Source of the DNA: Linepithema humile
Taxonomy: Eukaryota; Arthropoda; Insecta; Hymenoptera; Formicidae
Length of the DNA: 64,000 nt
Assembly (NCBI RefSeq): GCF_040581485.1
Contig: NC_090129.1
Location: 18,967,264 to 19,031,263 of the forward strand
Reading direction: 5' to 3'
Part shown: positions 1 to 11,479 of the stretch, in pieces
Layout: each line of letters starts with the position of its first letter
How positions within the stretch are numbered: position 1 is the stretch's first letter
Made by a program: the position numbers and the translations under genes
The notes under the pieces: generated by a model
Databases searched by the model: none
Seen by the model: only the letters and a program-made list of their open reading frames with translations
What the model was told of the DNA's origin: nothing

Positions 1-1410
1 CCAGTTTTCTTGTAAATAACAACATTCAACTCAACGACGCAAAGCATATTATAATAATATATTTTATATAACATATATATATATATTCAATATAGTCCCC
101 CATAATTCGTATATTTATATTTATATATATATATATATATTTGTTTTTTTCATATATTTATAATTTGCGTTTATGTATACATATATACCTTCGCGTTTAA
201 TACGTCTTATCACGCACTTACAATACTTAAGACGGCGAATTTTTCACGTCGATTCGTACTTTACTTTGGGCTACGGTCAAAATATCTTTCGCTAAGATTT
301 ACCCTTCTGCGCGCTCCTCCATGTTTGCGGAGAAAACGACGGCGTACGAAAGAACCGAAAGGCGAAAACCGCGAAACGGAAACACGGATTAATAATAATG
401 TCGGTGTACGCAACGCTATTACGCCGTACACTATTATCGCAGGCTGCGAAAGCTTACTCTACGTGTTACTCTTATCACTTGTATACTTGTATTTACAGAA
501 TTCGTCAGTGACGAGTCAACGTTCGAGCATCCTTAGACCGATAATTTGAATAATCCGCGCCAACCATTCTGCCTTAATTACTAAAGCACCCACAAATTTA
601 ACGAAGTCGTACGGCCAGGAATTTAAATAACTTTTGAAAATTATTTGATACCTTGAGTTCCGTCGCGCTAATTCGTAGGAAACTGCGTGTAATTCATGAT
701 CCCGGGGAATTTTTACGTTTTACACAAAAGGATTTTATTTTTAGACTAACAGTAGTTGATTAATGGCAGGAAAAAAGATACATCGCGGCTGCGATGTCGG
801 AAAATGACAGAATTACGCATGGGTACACCCGAGAGTTCACTGTTGTTTTACATGTAATCATATTACACGCGTATATCACACACACACGTACATACACAGG
901 TATTCGCTAGACGAATTCTACTTGAGTATGGGCAGAGATCGATTCTCAGGTAGGTGATATTTTTTTTTTTTTTTGAGATTGTAGGCACGGCCGAAGAGAG
1001 CGACTTGTTCTTTTATTTCGTCGCGCAGCTTTTTTATTAGATAAAATTATTTGAAATATTTAAGATTTTTTTAAAATCCTTATATTTCACAAAACACACG
1101 CGCTTATCATGTACTTTATTGATTGATTAAGAGCTCATCATAAAATCAAACTGTATATTAGTCTTTTAAGTGTCATCTAATTGGCCGTGTCTTTATGGTA
1201 AAAAAGATTTACCCTGCTTGTTTTTCGTATGAGTGTGCGAAAATCGCGTGACTATTATGAAATATTTATTTCACAGTCAGAGTTTTCTTCTGATTGTAGC
1301 AAGTCTCAATTATTGCTCTGAAACAAATGACATCACCTTTGTGTGCCAGATTATCTTAAATCAGTTCAATCGTATTTTAGGAAAGGATTGTCAAATATTC
1401 GTGTCTATTT

Positions 1411-1437
1411 CTCTCTCGCTCTCTCTCTCTCTCTCTC
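1411..1437. repeat. CT dinucleotide microsatellite
   Basis: Nearly perfect (CT)n with one G interruption. Confidence 0.95.
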
Positions 1438-3847
1438 ATTTACGTGATTACAAAAGCGACAAATAAAGCACAAATAATCACTAATTTGTGATTAGAAAAT
1501 TGAACTTAATCCACTTTTTAAACTTTTCCACAATTTTACTTTACAGACTCTCGCTCTTTCTCTAAAATCATGTATGATAATATAATGTACCCATAAAAAA
1601 TGACAATTTTTTAACGCAAAATGTTGGTTAATGTTGATGTGCACATACAAATTATTATGACGATAGTCGAGAGAAGTAATCATTAGTAGCGTTGATCAGA
1701 TCGGGATTTGAATTTTGTTTAATAAGATTTACAGATTGCGCACCACCGCGACGACTGCAATGCTCCAAAAGCGCATGATCCCTTCATGTTAAATGCTTAT
1801 GACTTTAAAGGTCGGAAGACTGCAAGGTAGTCTCGCGAATGATACGATTACAGACCTCATCAGGAGTAAGTCTGCGTAATCCCTAAGTCGACCCGTTCCC
1901 TTCTTTAATCCATAGCGGGCATTAACTCCTTTGCGCGCAGAGAGTGCAGGGGCTCTCGAACCTGTTGCTTTAAACAAGATGTACGCTGAATAATGGATAT
2001 TCCTAAGTAGTTCGAAGTCCGCTTAAAACCGGCATGGCCGACAAGGTAGCTCCTCGCGACTGCCTACGAATAAATTCCAATTTGATCAATTAACTCGTAA
2101 ATAAATTGATCTCGCGGGTGCAGCGATGTGAAATCGATTGAACTCAATATCTTCAGCAAATCTCATTTATTTAGCAATTAATTGCATTTTAAGATCATAA
2201 ATAGATTACTAGCTTAAAAAAAAGCACTGTGCTGATTTAGAAACCCATTTATCTAAAGCACATGTCGACATTGTATTAATATGAGTCTTTCTTTGTCTGT
2301 TTATTCAAGGGGCTTAGCATCAATAAAACTAAAATAACAAGCAATAAAAGATAACTCGTAAAACGATAAATGTTTTAATGCTGGCGGCCTCAAACTACTC
2401 ATATAAGTCATGTACAGTTATATAAGATTGTGACGTCAGAAGTGGAAATTGCAAATCGCACTTGAAAAAAAGTCAATTTCTCCGCCACCGTTCTTGCGCC
2501 CGATAAATGTAGATTGGTGAAGTATTGCTGAAAAGTCCCTTTTCGTTTGTCTAATTTATTTTGAGGTATAATTCGGGAAAAAAATTAATTTTTCATTTTC
2601 TCGATCGAACGTGGCAGTGAGTAATCGTGAGACTTAAGTAAAAAAGATCTATCTGTATAATGTGAAAAGAGAATTGCAGCGCTTTCAGAACACCGGCGCA
2701 ATATCGTCGGACTGATTTGAAAACGCTCGCAACTAATAGTGTTCAACTCCTTGTTACGACGCATCTCCGTTTCATTCTCTGCCGCGAATTTTCCATTTTC
2801 TTTTTTCCCCCTCTGCCCGCGCGCTTCTTTTGACTACTTCTTCAAGCAAGAGCAGCTCCTCTGTGTCGAATCTGACGTTTTAATCTCAAGTATCCAGATG
2901 GGATCCATGATTTCGTATAAGGAGACGAGGATGGAGGGGGGGGGGGGAAGGGGAAAGAGGAAGAGAATCGGAGAATTTAGAATATACTCGGAAGAGAAAA
3001 GGTGTCTACGAAATAAAGAAGTGAAATCGATGCTGAAGATAATACACGTTCGCAATTCCATATTTCTCAATTTTTTCTTTTTAACATTTTTTTAATATAT
3101 ATTGAAAAAAAAAACGATGCAGATGCTTAAGGAGTACATGCAGATGAAACTGAGCCGAGTGATAACATATGTGGGTGGAATTTGATTTTGATATCGATAG
3201 AAAATGAATTTCTTGCTCGAAACGTGACAAACTTGTATATAATTTTTCTCGAGGCGCGTACCGTAATGAGGAATTTCCAAACGCAATTGTTTCCACACTG
3301 ATAAAATCGAAAATCTTTAACCATTCATCGATCATCTTTAATGAAAAAGAAAGAACTATTAAAAACAATCTCTAAACTCGAAAATAGTGCAAGCAAGTTG
3401 GCTCGGTCAAACTTTAATCCAGTATTAAGCTCGAATGTGGTTTCGTTTTGATATTCCGGAATACCAGTTATCGCGCGACTAAAATTCTCCCGTAATGTAG
3501 TTAAAAAACGTAACGACTCACTCTCACACGTTCTAAATTGCACTCGCAGAGACGAGATCACTGGTATTGTTGTTGGCGTCATCGTAAACGGCGTTATACA
3601 ATATATTACACTGAAAGCGATAGTCGTTGCACTTTGTTAATATCCCTTCTTCCTCGTTCTCGTTGCTCTCCCCACTTTTGCGCTGCGTACCTCATCCCTC
3701 GTCTGAGTCATCGCGCACGATTTCGGTGCGAAGGGGATCCGTGCTCCTTTAATTCTTGGCCACTCCTGGACTTTGTCGCTACACTAAACTTGGCACGCGT
3801 AAATTATTCTCCGTCATTTAATACGACGCTAACTACCCCGATCAGTC

Positions 3848-3930
3848 TTTGTGTCACTTGTGTAATTATGTGTATGCGTGTTGTGCGCGTGTGTACGTAT
3901 GCAATTGTGTACGTGTCTGTTTGTGTCGTT
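3848..3930. repeat. Degenerate TG-rich tract (CA-rich in the transcript)
   Basis: Imperfect TG/TGTG-rich stretch about 80-160 bases past the stop codon of the minus-strand gene. It would be CA-rich in the mRNA if the 3' UTR reaches this far. Confidence 0.75.
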
Positions 3931-4009
3931 TAAATTCTATTTTTTTTTTTTTTTAATTGAGTCCGTTATTTAAGGAAATCAACACCAACGATGAGGACTT
4001 GGGTTTTGC

Positions 4010-4080
4010 TTATCGAATTATCGTTACAGCCAGAGCGATTAGTAGTAGTGTCACGGTCGTCATCACGCCCGTCGCTGAAT
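4010..4080 (-). CDS. DIP/lachesin-like IgSF protein, terminal exon with GPI-anchor-like tail
   Basis: The last coding part of the gene begins after a ctttgtctaatttcag acceptor. The G left over from the previous exon completes an Asp codon, and the exon reads DSATGVMTTVTLLLIALAVT then IIR and a TAA stop at 4010-4012. Small residues (SATG, 274-277) are followed by about 17 hydrophobic residues ending the protein with a single Arg. This is the layout of a GPI-attachment signal, with a likely cleavage site at or near DSA, and GPI anchoring is reported for many Dpr and DIP proteins. A single-pass transmembrane helix with no cytoplasmic tail is the less likely reading. Any 3' UTR runs to lower coordinates; a variant polyadenylation hexamer (ATTAAA on the minus strand) is at 3952-3957, but none stands out as decisive. 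Confidence 0.88.
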
Positions 4081-6793
4081 CTGAAATTAGACAAAGTTTC
4101 ACTATTTAGGACAAAAAAGTACTGAAAAAACTTTCTATAGAAGTTTCAAATTATGTAGTATTAAAAATTCGTATAATTTGCTTAAAACTATTGATGCATG
4201 TTTATTTTGAAAACAAATTGCATACATTTAGATATTGAACATCACTAAAAAATCTTTGTACACGAATTATTATTTAGTTCGTTCGAAATAGCTCAATTTT
4301 TCAAAGTATTTTGAAAACCCCGTTTATTTTTTTGCAAGACACTAACGTCTCGTGAAAAAAAAGAAAAAAAAAAGAAAGCACGGAATATTCGCTGTCGTTG
4401 TCGTGAGACAACACGCGGATAAAAAAGAAGGGCTCTCTCACCATCGGTACTCTCGAGAGGTCAATGTACAATCAAGGACTTCCCGACGAGAATCTGTCGT
4501 TACCTCGTTGCAGGAAGGTTGCCATGAAAGAATCCCTCTTCCCTTCAAGAGGGATAGGAGGAGACGGAGACGGGGAGAATGAAAAGGGGAAGGTGCCGAT
4601 GGCCGACGGACCAAGCGTAGCGGATACAGAAGGGCCGTGGGGCGGGGTGGGAGGAGGGGGGGGGGAGATAGACGAAGAAGGGAAAAAAAGAACGGGAAAA
4701 ATGGGAAGTCAGTTATTCTTCCGGTTGGCTTGCATCGTACCGTTAGCTATTACTCGCTTGGAGAGAAATGTATTCTCCTGGCCTTTTCCTGGCCTCACTC
4801 ATCTCTAATTACGAATCAGAAACAACCCGGTGGGCCGCCGGCCGGAGATCACTCTCTTTTCTCTCCCACGGCCTTTTCTTCGTCTTCCCGACTCTCATCC
4901 AAAGGCTCGCGCAAGGCAGTAACTTGCCTCGACTCCCCTTTCTTTTATCCGGTCCCTGGTGCTGCCCCGAGAGAATTCTTCGCTTCGCTACTTTTGTACG
5001 ATCTTACCTACCTTCAATTCGCGATTTCTCACCCCAATCCACCCTCCCGGTCCCCTCCTTTCTCGTCATCTTCATTTTTACGAGAGGAATGTGCGTTATG
5101 TATTTATGATCGATATTTATATTTCATTATTGCGCGCGCCAAAGATGCGAAAATTGTAGATTGCGTCCCGGGTCTGACATTAGAAATTCAAATCAAGGTG
5201 TATAATTTCGACGGGACCGAGAAGGTCTGATCTATATTTATTCGATGTAATGGGAAAGCGATGTACGGCGCAATGTGTGCCGTATAATTTTTCGCACTCT
5301 AGTATCGGATATTGAACTCACCGCAATCGCGTCGGCATGAAACATAGCGTGGAGTCTCGAGGCGGGCTTTAAGAAACTGTAAGAAACTGAAGCTTCTCCC
5401 GCGTCGAACAGTCTTTGTTAGCGATTTGACGTTTGTTTCAAAGCAAGACGCGCTGTTTCCCCGAGTTTCACGGAGCGTTCGATATTTCTTGCACCGACGT
5501 TCTTCCCGGCGCAATGAAGCACTTACATACAGAAGCTTGCAACGCAGTTTCCCTCGTTACAATCCAACCCCGCGCTTTTTTCTATGCAAAATTACCTACT
5601 TCTCCGAGACTATCGCGATCGTCCCCGCGGAGAAAACGGATTTTCACACTACGCCATTATGCAAATTCCTTTTAAAAGTAACCGCGGTCGGGCGAGATAT
5701 TGAGAGACGGTGATATAGAAGGAGAGCAGGGAGGAGGGGCGAGACAAGGATTGAATTACGGGAGAAGGGGGTGAAGACGGCTCGTGGGAGAAGGAGGAAA
5801 AAATGCGGGCGTAGAAAAGAATTATCCGATAATGCCGAAGGCTCGGCGGAATTATGAAAGGTGCTACACCTGGTCTGATCCCCAGAAATGCGGTGGACGC
5901 GGCCGCTTAAATGCCAACGGCGAAGCCGCGAAATGCCGGATAAACCGCACCTTCGGCGAGAAAACTCGTCGCGTTTTGTCTCTCACTGGGCGCTCTCTCT
6001 TTCTCTCTCTCTCTCTCTCGTTTGCTTCCACGAGGGCTATTCAGGCTGAATTTCAATGAAGTAACGGACGCCTGCTTATTGTCCAGCGTGTGTCCGATAT
6101 TCGACGTACCACGTATTTCGCCTAATTGGCCGCATCGGGCGAATATATACGGCGTTACAGTAACAGGATATTTTTAAATACTGTATTTCATGGAATGTTG
6201 TTTTATTAACGATATCTGAAAGACGGATATTTTCTGAGAAAATAAATGTAATTAAATCGTGAACTATTTTATCTATCGGAAATATCTTTATGAAGAAAAC
6301 GAGAACATTTATCTAAAAAGTAAAAAGACACTCTTCCTTCGACATATGCATTGTTCATATATTTTGATTATATTGTTCTTTCACAAGTAGGATTTACTCG
6401 CAGATACATGAGAGATCGCATATCTATTTGTCTTTATGCTACTAACTTTAATCGCTAAAGATACATGTTTACATCGGGGTTTAGTCCGTCTAAAGTGTTA
6501 GTTACTCCTGATTTATATTAATATTGTTAATAAATGTTTACTTTTTAAGTAACAAATAAAATATTATCATGCAAGAAAATAATTTTGGTAAAATATTATA
6601 TCATTATGTAATAAAATTTTTTGGTCACGTTCAATTTTGCTTCTTACTCTGTATTACGGAATAATACGGATAATTTGTCACCACTGAAAAAAAGTAAAAA
6701 CAAAAATTTGATCATTTTTTTAATTGAAAAAATAAAAGAAAAAACACAATGTATATGTTAAAGGGTTAAAGAGTGACTTTACGTCAAACTCAC
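4081..6793 (-). other. Intron between stalk exon 3 and the terminal exon (2.7 kb)
   Basis: No additional exon with good splice sites and a meaningful frame was found. The intron holds a purine-rich block (about 4350-4710) followed by a pyrimidine-rich block (about 4850-5090) on the plus strand, and a CT microsatellite at 5993-6019. Open frames of up to 197 codons at 4637-5230 arise from these biased stretches and are not credible genes. Confidence 0.8.
5993..6019. repeat. CT microsatellite
   Basis: (CT)n with a small TTT interruption, inside the last intron. Confidence 0.95.
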
Positions 6794-6886
6794 CTTTATC
6801 AGGAGGCCAGTTGGGATTTCTATCCGGTTTCGACTTGTGCTCCGATTTTCCGATGTTTTCGAGCTGGTTTGATGCGACCTTGTTAC
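6794..6886 (-). CDS. DIP/lachesin-like IgSF protein, stalk exon 3
   Basis: This 93-base, phase 1-1 exon has a pyrimidine-rich acceptor ending ctctcacaag and a GTGAGT donor. It encodes GNKVASNQLENIGKSEHKSK then PDRNPNWPPDK (residues 242-272), a charged Lys- and Asn-rich stretch just before the hydrophobic tail. It holds no cysteine and no hydrophobic segment. A 6.9-kb intron separates it from the previous stalk exon and a 2.7-kb intron from the last exon. Its frame is open across both ends and it is again a multiple of three with symmetric phase. Family identity cannot be shown from this exon alone. Confidence 0.83.
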
Positions 6887-8444
6887 CTTGTGAGAGAAAA
6901 ATGCAGAACGTGATTATGTAAAACAACTATAGAATATAATATGTATTAGCCTGTAGTTAATACAGTCCTTACGAACGAAATACAAGAATATTCCCGAGAA
7001 AGATGTCTTTCCGAGTTGAAAAGTTCACTCGCAAACTAACGACGATTTGTTTCTCGGATGTTATGGGAATGAATTTTCCGGATGTTATGGAAATGAATTA
7101 AAAATTGAATCTTTCGCTTCGAGATAGTGGCAAGCCACCGGGTGAGACAGAGGAGATGAGATCTGAGAGAGCAGAAGGAGCGAAAGGAGGACTGCGTGGT
7201 TCGCATAGTGGATCCACGGACAAAGGGACGTACAACGAGTGGCCCTCTCGACTGAAGATGTTTACGAGCCTGTTACGCATAAAGTGGGTGGCAAACGCGT
7301 TAACTAGTATGCAAACTCCGAGTAAACACAATTCCCTTATCCGCGCCAAGTAGATTCTATCCATGTCACGACACACACGCCTGTCGCAAGCCCGCCGGTT
7401 TGGATTACATTCTTGTAACGGCACGATGTTCGTGATGAGTATATTTTGATAAAATTACACAACCTCCTCATGTGTGGAGTTTATCGTGTTTTCACGTGCG
7501 CGTCTGCCAGGTGCAGGTTGCACACAAATAAACACAAACCAATCTTTTAAATTGTTTTTAAGTCGTATTGACAAATCGTATTTTTTTTACCTGTCAAAAC
7601 TGTAGTACATTGTTTGTCGAAAAAATCACGCACCTCAAAGCAAAAGTTTGCGCATGCTATCATCACGAGGAAATAAAGAAAAATGATAACGATATCGCAG
7701 TAAAAATGACTTATTTACGAATTTGTGTCTTAAATGTTGCAGACTGATATTTTGCAAAGTCAATGTCGCGGAGCAGAAATTATTTTATCGAAGTGCATCG
7801 ATTTTTTTTAGCAATAACACAGATTACGACAAGAGCGCAAAACAACTTTTTCGCTACTTGTCGCAAGATTCTCAAATCGTTGCAGGCTAGTATTTTACGA
7901 TTTTTCCACGATAATCCATCTTTCACGTTCAGATATAAATCGTGTATTTCTCGTTATTTCTCGCTATTTATCGATTGGATATTAAAGCCGATTATTGTAA
8001 GATAACGCTCAACGATTCTTCTCCACGATTAAGTGCGCGTATAAGCAAGCGTGTACGCGTATCAAAGTCGGCCAAAGTCCCACTGACAGATGCAGGTGCG
8101 CTAACGGGAGGAACAGCAGACAGCAGAAGCCGCAAACCCGGCAACCTGCACTTACAGCTTAATTTTGGGGTACCTACGAAGCAAGGTGCTTGTGAATACC
8201 GCTTTGTGTCTTCGTTCGCTCGTGATTAGATTTGTAAGTTCACGGGCCCCAGGGCAGAGCAGTCAGTTTGGGCGAGGGGCGGAGGACCGCACCGAGAGAC
8301 AGCACCGAGGAACACGATCTTGGCGCGATAGTCTATTTCGTGTAAGGTAATGGGCGATCATGACGGTGTACGCTTGCGCGTACCACAGGTCGCATGTATG
8401 CACGTCTCTGTATAATGCTAGGCTGATAGCACAGAGAGTAAGGT

Positions 8445-8475
8445 CGCCGCCGCCGCCGCCGCCGCTGCCGCTGCC
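8445..8475. repeat. CGC trinucleotide repeat
   Basis: Seven uninterrupted CGC units followed by interrupted ones (CTG), inside a GC-rich patch of the 6.9-kb intron. Confidence 0.95.
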
Positions 8476-10731
8476 TCGCCGGATACACCCTCGGACAACG
8501 AGGTGAGACACCGTTGTACGGCGGCGCAATGGATAGGCCAGACAGACGTATGCAAATCTCGACCAAACATTAGCAGTGACAGTGTGTATCATGCTCTATA
8601 CGTATCGCGCCGCCCGCCCTGTGGACCAGTTCTATAGTTTCCTATACGCGAGAATCTCTATCGCGATGTGCGGCCGTTTCTGTAGCTATGCGTGGGCGAC
8701 GACGTGTTTAGGGAGCTAGACATATAGCCGCTTCAACGCGGCGGCATGGACGCGTGTAAGCTCACGAGAGCGTAAGCTTCGTTATCTGTAATAGTTCAGG
8801 AGATTTCGTTCGTACGTATATAATAATAAGACGAGTGGGAGTTTATCACAATTGCATGCGGATCAATTTTTGAGAAAAAAAACTCAAGCTCGCTTTCGAC
8901 GATCTGTAATCCGTGACACAATTCGGGACAGCAGCGCTCTGCTCATATTTTTATGTGCTGTTTAATGCGGAAGATATTTGAAAAATTAGAGTATACACGT
9001 GTACAAAATATGTATCGAACATGAAATTTGTATTTCTTCAAATGTTTTCTCTCGCGATAAAATTAAATTAGAGATGGAGATCTTAAATTCTATCGAATTA
9101 TAAGATCATCTTCTCTCTGAAATGGGAATTAAATATTAATAAAATATTAATCAAATTTAAATGGTTAATTCGTATTAAAATTTTACATTATTGACTTTCC
9201 GTCGGATCCAAATTGAAATGTTTATTTGTATCATTAAATTAAATATTTATAAAAGTAAACTGAAAAATAAATAAAAATAAAAGTCTAATTATTTAGAACT
9301 AATCGATAGACTGTTAAACACCGGAAGCTATTTGACGTAAATTGTTGTTAGAAAATAGAATTTTCACGAGTTACAAAGATAAAGCCATTAAACGCTTTCA
9401 AAAGCTCTGACCTGAGGCAGAAAATCTGTATCGTACATAAAACTGCAATGGAACATTCATCGGTGTCATTGCAGTTACGTCCATCTGTGTCACTTCTCTT
9501 TTCAGAGCTTTGAGATATTTAAAATAAGTCAAACATGGATCGCGCAATTTATAATAACTTAATCTGTCAATATATCGATTTTAGTATCAGAAATAGTTTA
9601 CTGTTCACGACATGTTTTATAGTGATATATAATGAGAATTTTGTACAATGAAAATTTAACTATAATTGCAATATTTCGATGAAATCAACGACATCGAAAA
9701 TGTATTACCTAAAATAGCTTTTCACCTAAATTATATATAAAAAACGTGTTTCTCTTTTTCGAAGAGAAAAGAGCAAATGAAACAAATTCAAACTGTTACG
9801 ATTTTATTTTTTGAGAAACAAAATTACATATTATATATAAATGAGTTTCTTCAAAAGCTCCGGAGCTTTGCAGTCGCAATATTTTTCATCGGCGCCGTTG
9901 ATTTTATGTCTGGTGGCTCTGATGATGTTTCTATTTATTCGCGTACACGGCTTATGCGACAGGTCAGTGCAGTTCGCCGCCGTTTAACTATTTTCGCTGA
10001 GCTTGTAGATTTAGCTAGCGTTTTGCATTCCGTGAATATTAAACTGCTCGGTTCTTGTCTGTTTGCATTGGGATATCATGCAATGCCGTACGCAGACACG
10101 CGACCAAAGTCAATGCTACTTCCGTTCCAAGGATACAGGTGGCTGGCCAACTATTCCTCAAGAAAATTAACGGAGGTCTGAGGTCACACGCTGGGTTCTA
10201 AACTTATACGACCGTGTCATGCGGCGCGTAATATTGTCACGGCGTCACGAGCGCGTGTTACGCTTCTAATTAACGTGCCTCTACAATGTTGATCCACGCC
10301 ATAAATAATTTTACCAAAACCGACGTGCACGCACTTTATATAAGTATAGCTTGATAAAGTGTCTTTATATTTTATATCTCTACAGTCGCGCGCGACACTT
10401 TTTCTTCACGATTGCGCTCGTTATATATATAAATACTTATTTTACACACGCTTTTAACTGATTTAAGAAAATAACTAATAAATTTATTACACGTCGCGCT
10501 TGTGATTTAATATTATAGCAACGTGCGCATGTTACCGAATATCATTTATGCGCTATTCCTTTGCTTTTGACGCTATAGGTATGCGCGCGCGTACAATAGA
10601 ATAGGGAACATGTTAATCGTACGAAGGCACGCGGCTCTAAACCAATCGCTATATATACTCCCAGAATTACAGGCGGACAACGCTGCCCTGGGGAATTAAG
10701 CGACACCTAAGGGCATATGTGCCCCGTGAGA

Positions 10732-10749
10732 TGTCGCGATATCGCGACA
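10732..10749. repeat. Perfect 18-bp palindrome
   Basis: TGTCGCGATATCGCGACA equals its own reverse complement. It is intronic, with no known function recognised. Confidence 0.95.
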
Positions 10750-11458
10750 ATACTTGCTCTGTTTCCCATCGGTGCCTCAAAGTGACTTATCGCCGTAGGC
10801 CGTGCACAGTCGCGCCGCTGCAAGTGGCCGTCGCGAGCAGCGCGACGCGAGCTGAAAGCAAACGGAAATAGACGGAAATGTTTGCGAAAGGCAATTGTAC
10901 GAGGACTTAATGCGGGTGCGCATTAATCACAGAACTCGCGACGTCGCGCAATTATGCAAAATTCGCGCGGAAAGAAAGTTTTTGAAATATTGTTTAATCT
11001 TTCACGCGCATATTGATATAATAAAGGCATTCGCGTGGAAACTGTAAACATTTCCGCGCACGTGTTTATATTGTTTTAACTCTTGCGAGTGAACTCACTT
11101 TTCCGCGTGTTGCGCCGTACGCGAATAACATTTATACCGTCTTGTACGGAAAGTTAAGACGCACCGCTACGCGCTACGTTTAGGTATTCTCAACGACAGA
11201 TTGTCGCGATTCACTACAAGCAAATAAGACCCTGTTTATGCTTGGATTTCCTTCACGCAGACGGTAACCCAAGCAAATCTTCTTGTTTAATCTTAAATGT
11301 ACACTTGCGGCCTTGAATTTTCAACGATACAAATAACGAGGAGCAACGGCGCAAATAGAGGGCGACCACTGGATTGTTTAAAGAACGCATTACAAGAAGA
11401 CCACGCAGCGCAGCAGTGGGACAAGGAACTGAAATAAATTATCCCGTGGGAAGGAAAA

Positions 11459-11479
11459 GGGGGGGGGGGGGGGGGGGGG
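11459..11479. repeat. Homopolymer of 21 G
   Basis: Uninterrupted G run at the edge of a long purine-rich domain. Such runs are error-prone in sequencing and the length may not be exact. Confidence 0.95.

Larger units (their letters stand above)
1..4009. other. Presumed 3' UTR and downstream DNA, no further gene seen
   Basis: The part nearest 4009 is probably the 3' UTR of the minus-strand gene; its end cannot be placed. It contains a degenerate TG-rich block at about 3848-3930, a T run at about 3941-3954, a G run at about 2937-2948, a CT microsatellite at 1411-1437, TA repeats near 72-87 and 122-140, and a T run at 960-974. The open frames are short, low in complexity and match no family I know. 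Confidence 0.6.

Noticed and set aside
325..549. Open frame with a basic start and hydrophobic end, next to an acceptor-like ttgtatttacag
   Set aside because: It is on the strand opposite to the gene, has no family motifs, and the real terminal exon of the gene is at 4010-4080.
4637..5230. 197-codon open frame on the plus strand
   Set aside because: It arises from the purine- and pyrimidine-biased blocks; its start is a run of Gly/Arg codons and the remainder matches no family.
10620..10640. Eleven bases matching the start of miR-124 (AAGGCACGCGG)
   Set aside because: The match stops after 11 bases and no precursor hairpin was seen, so it is most likely chance.
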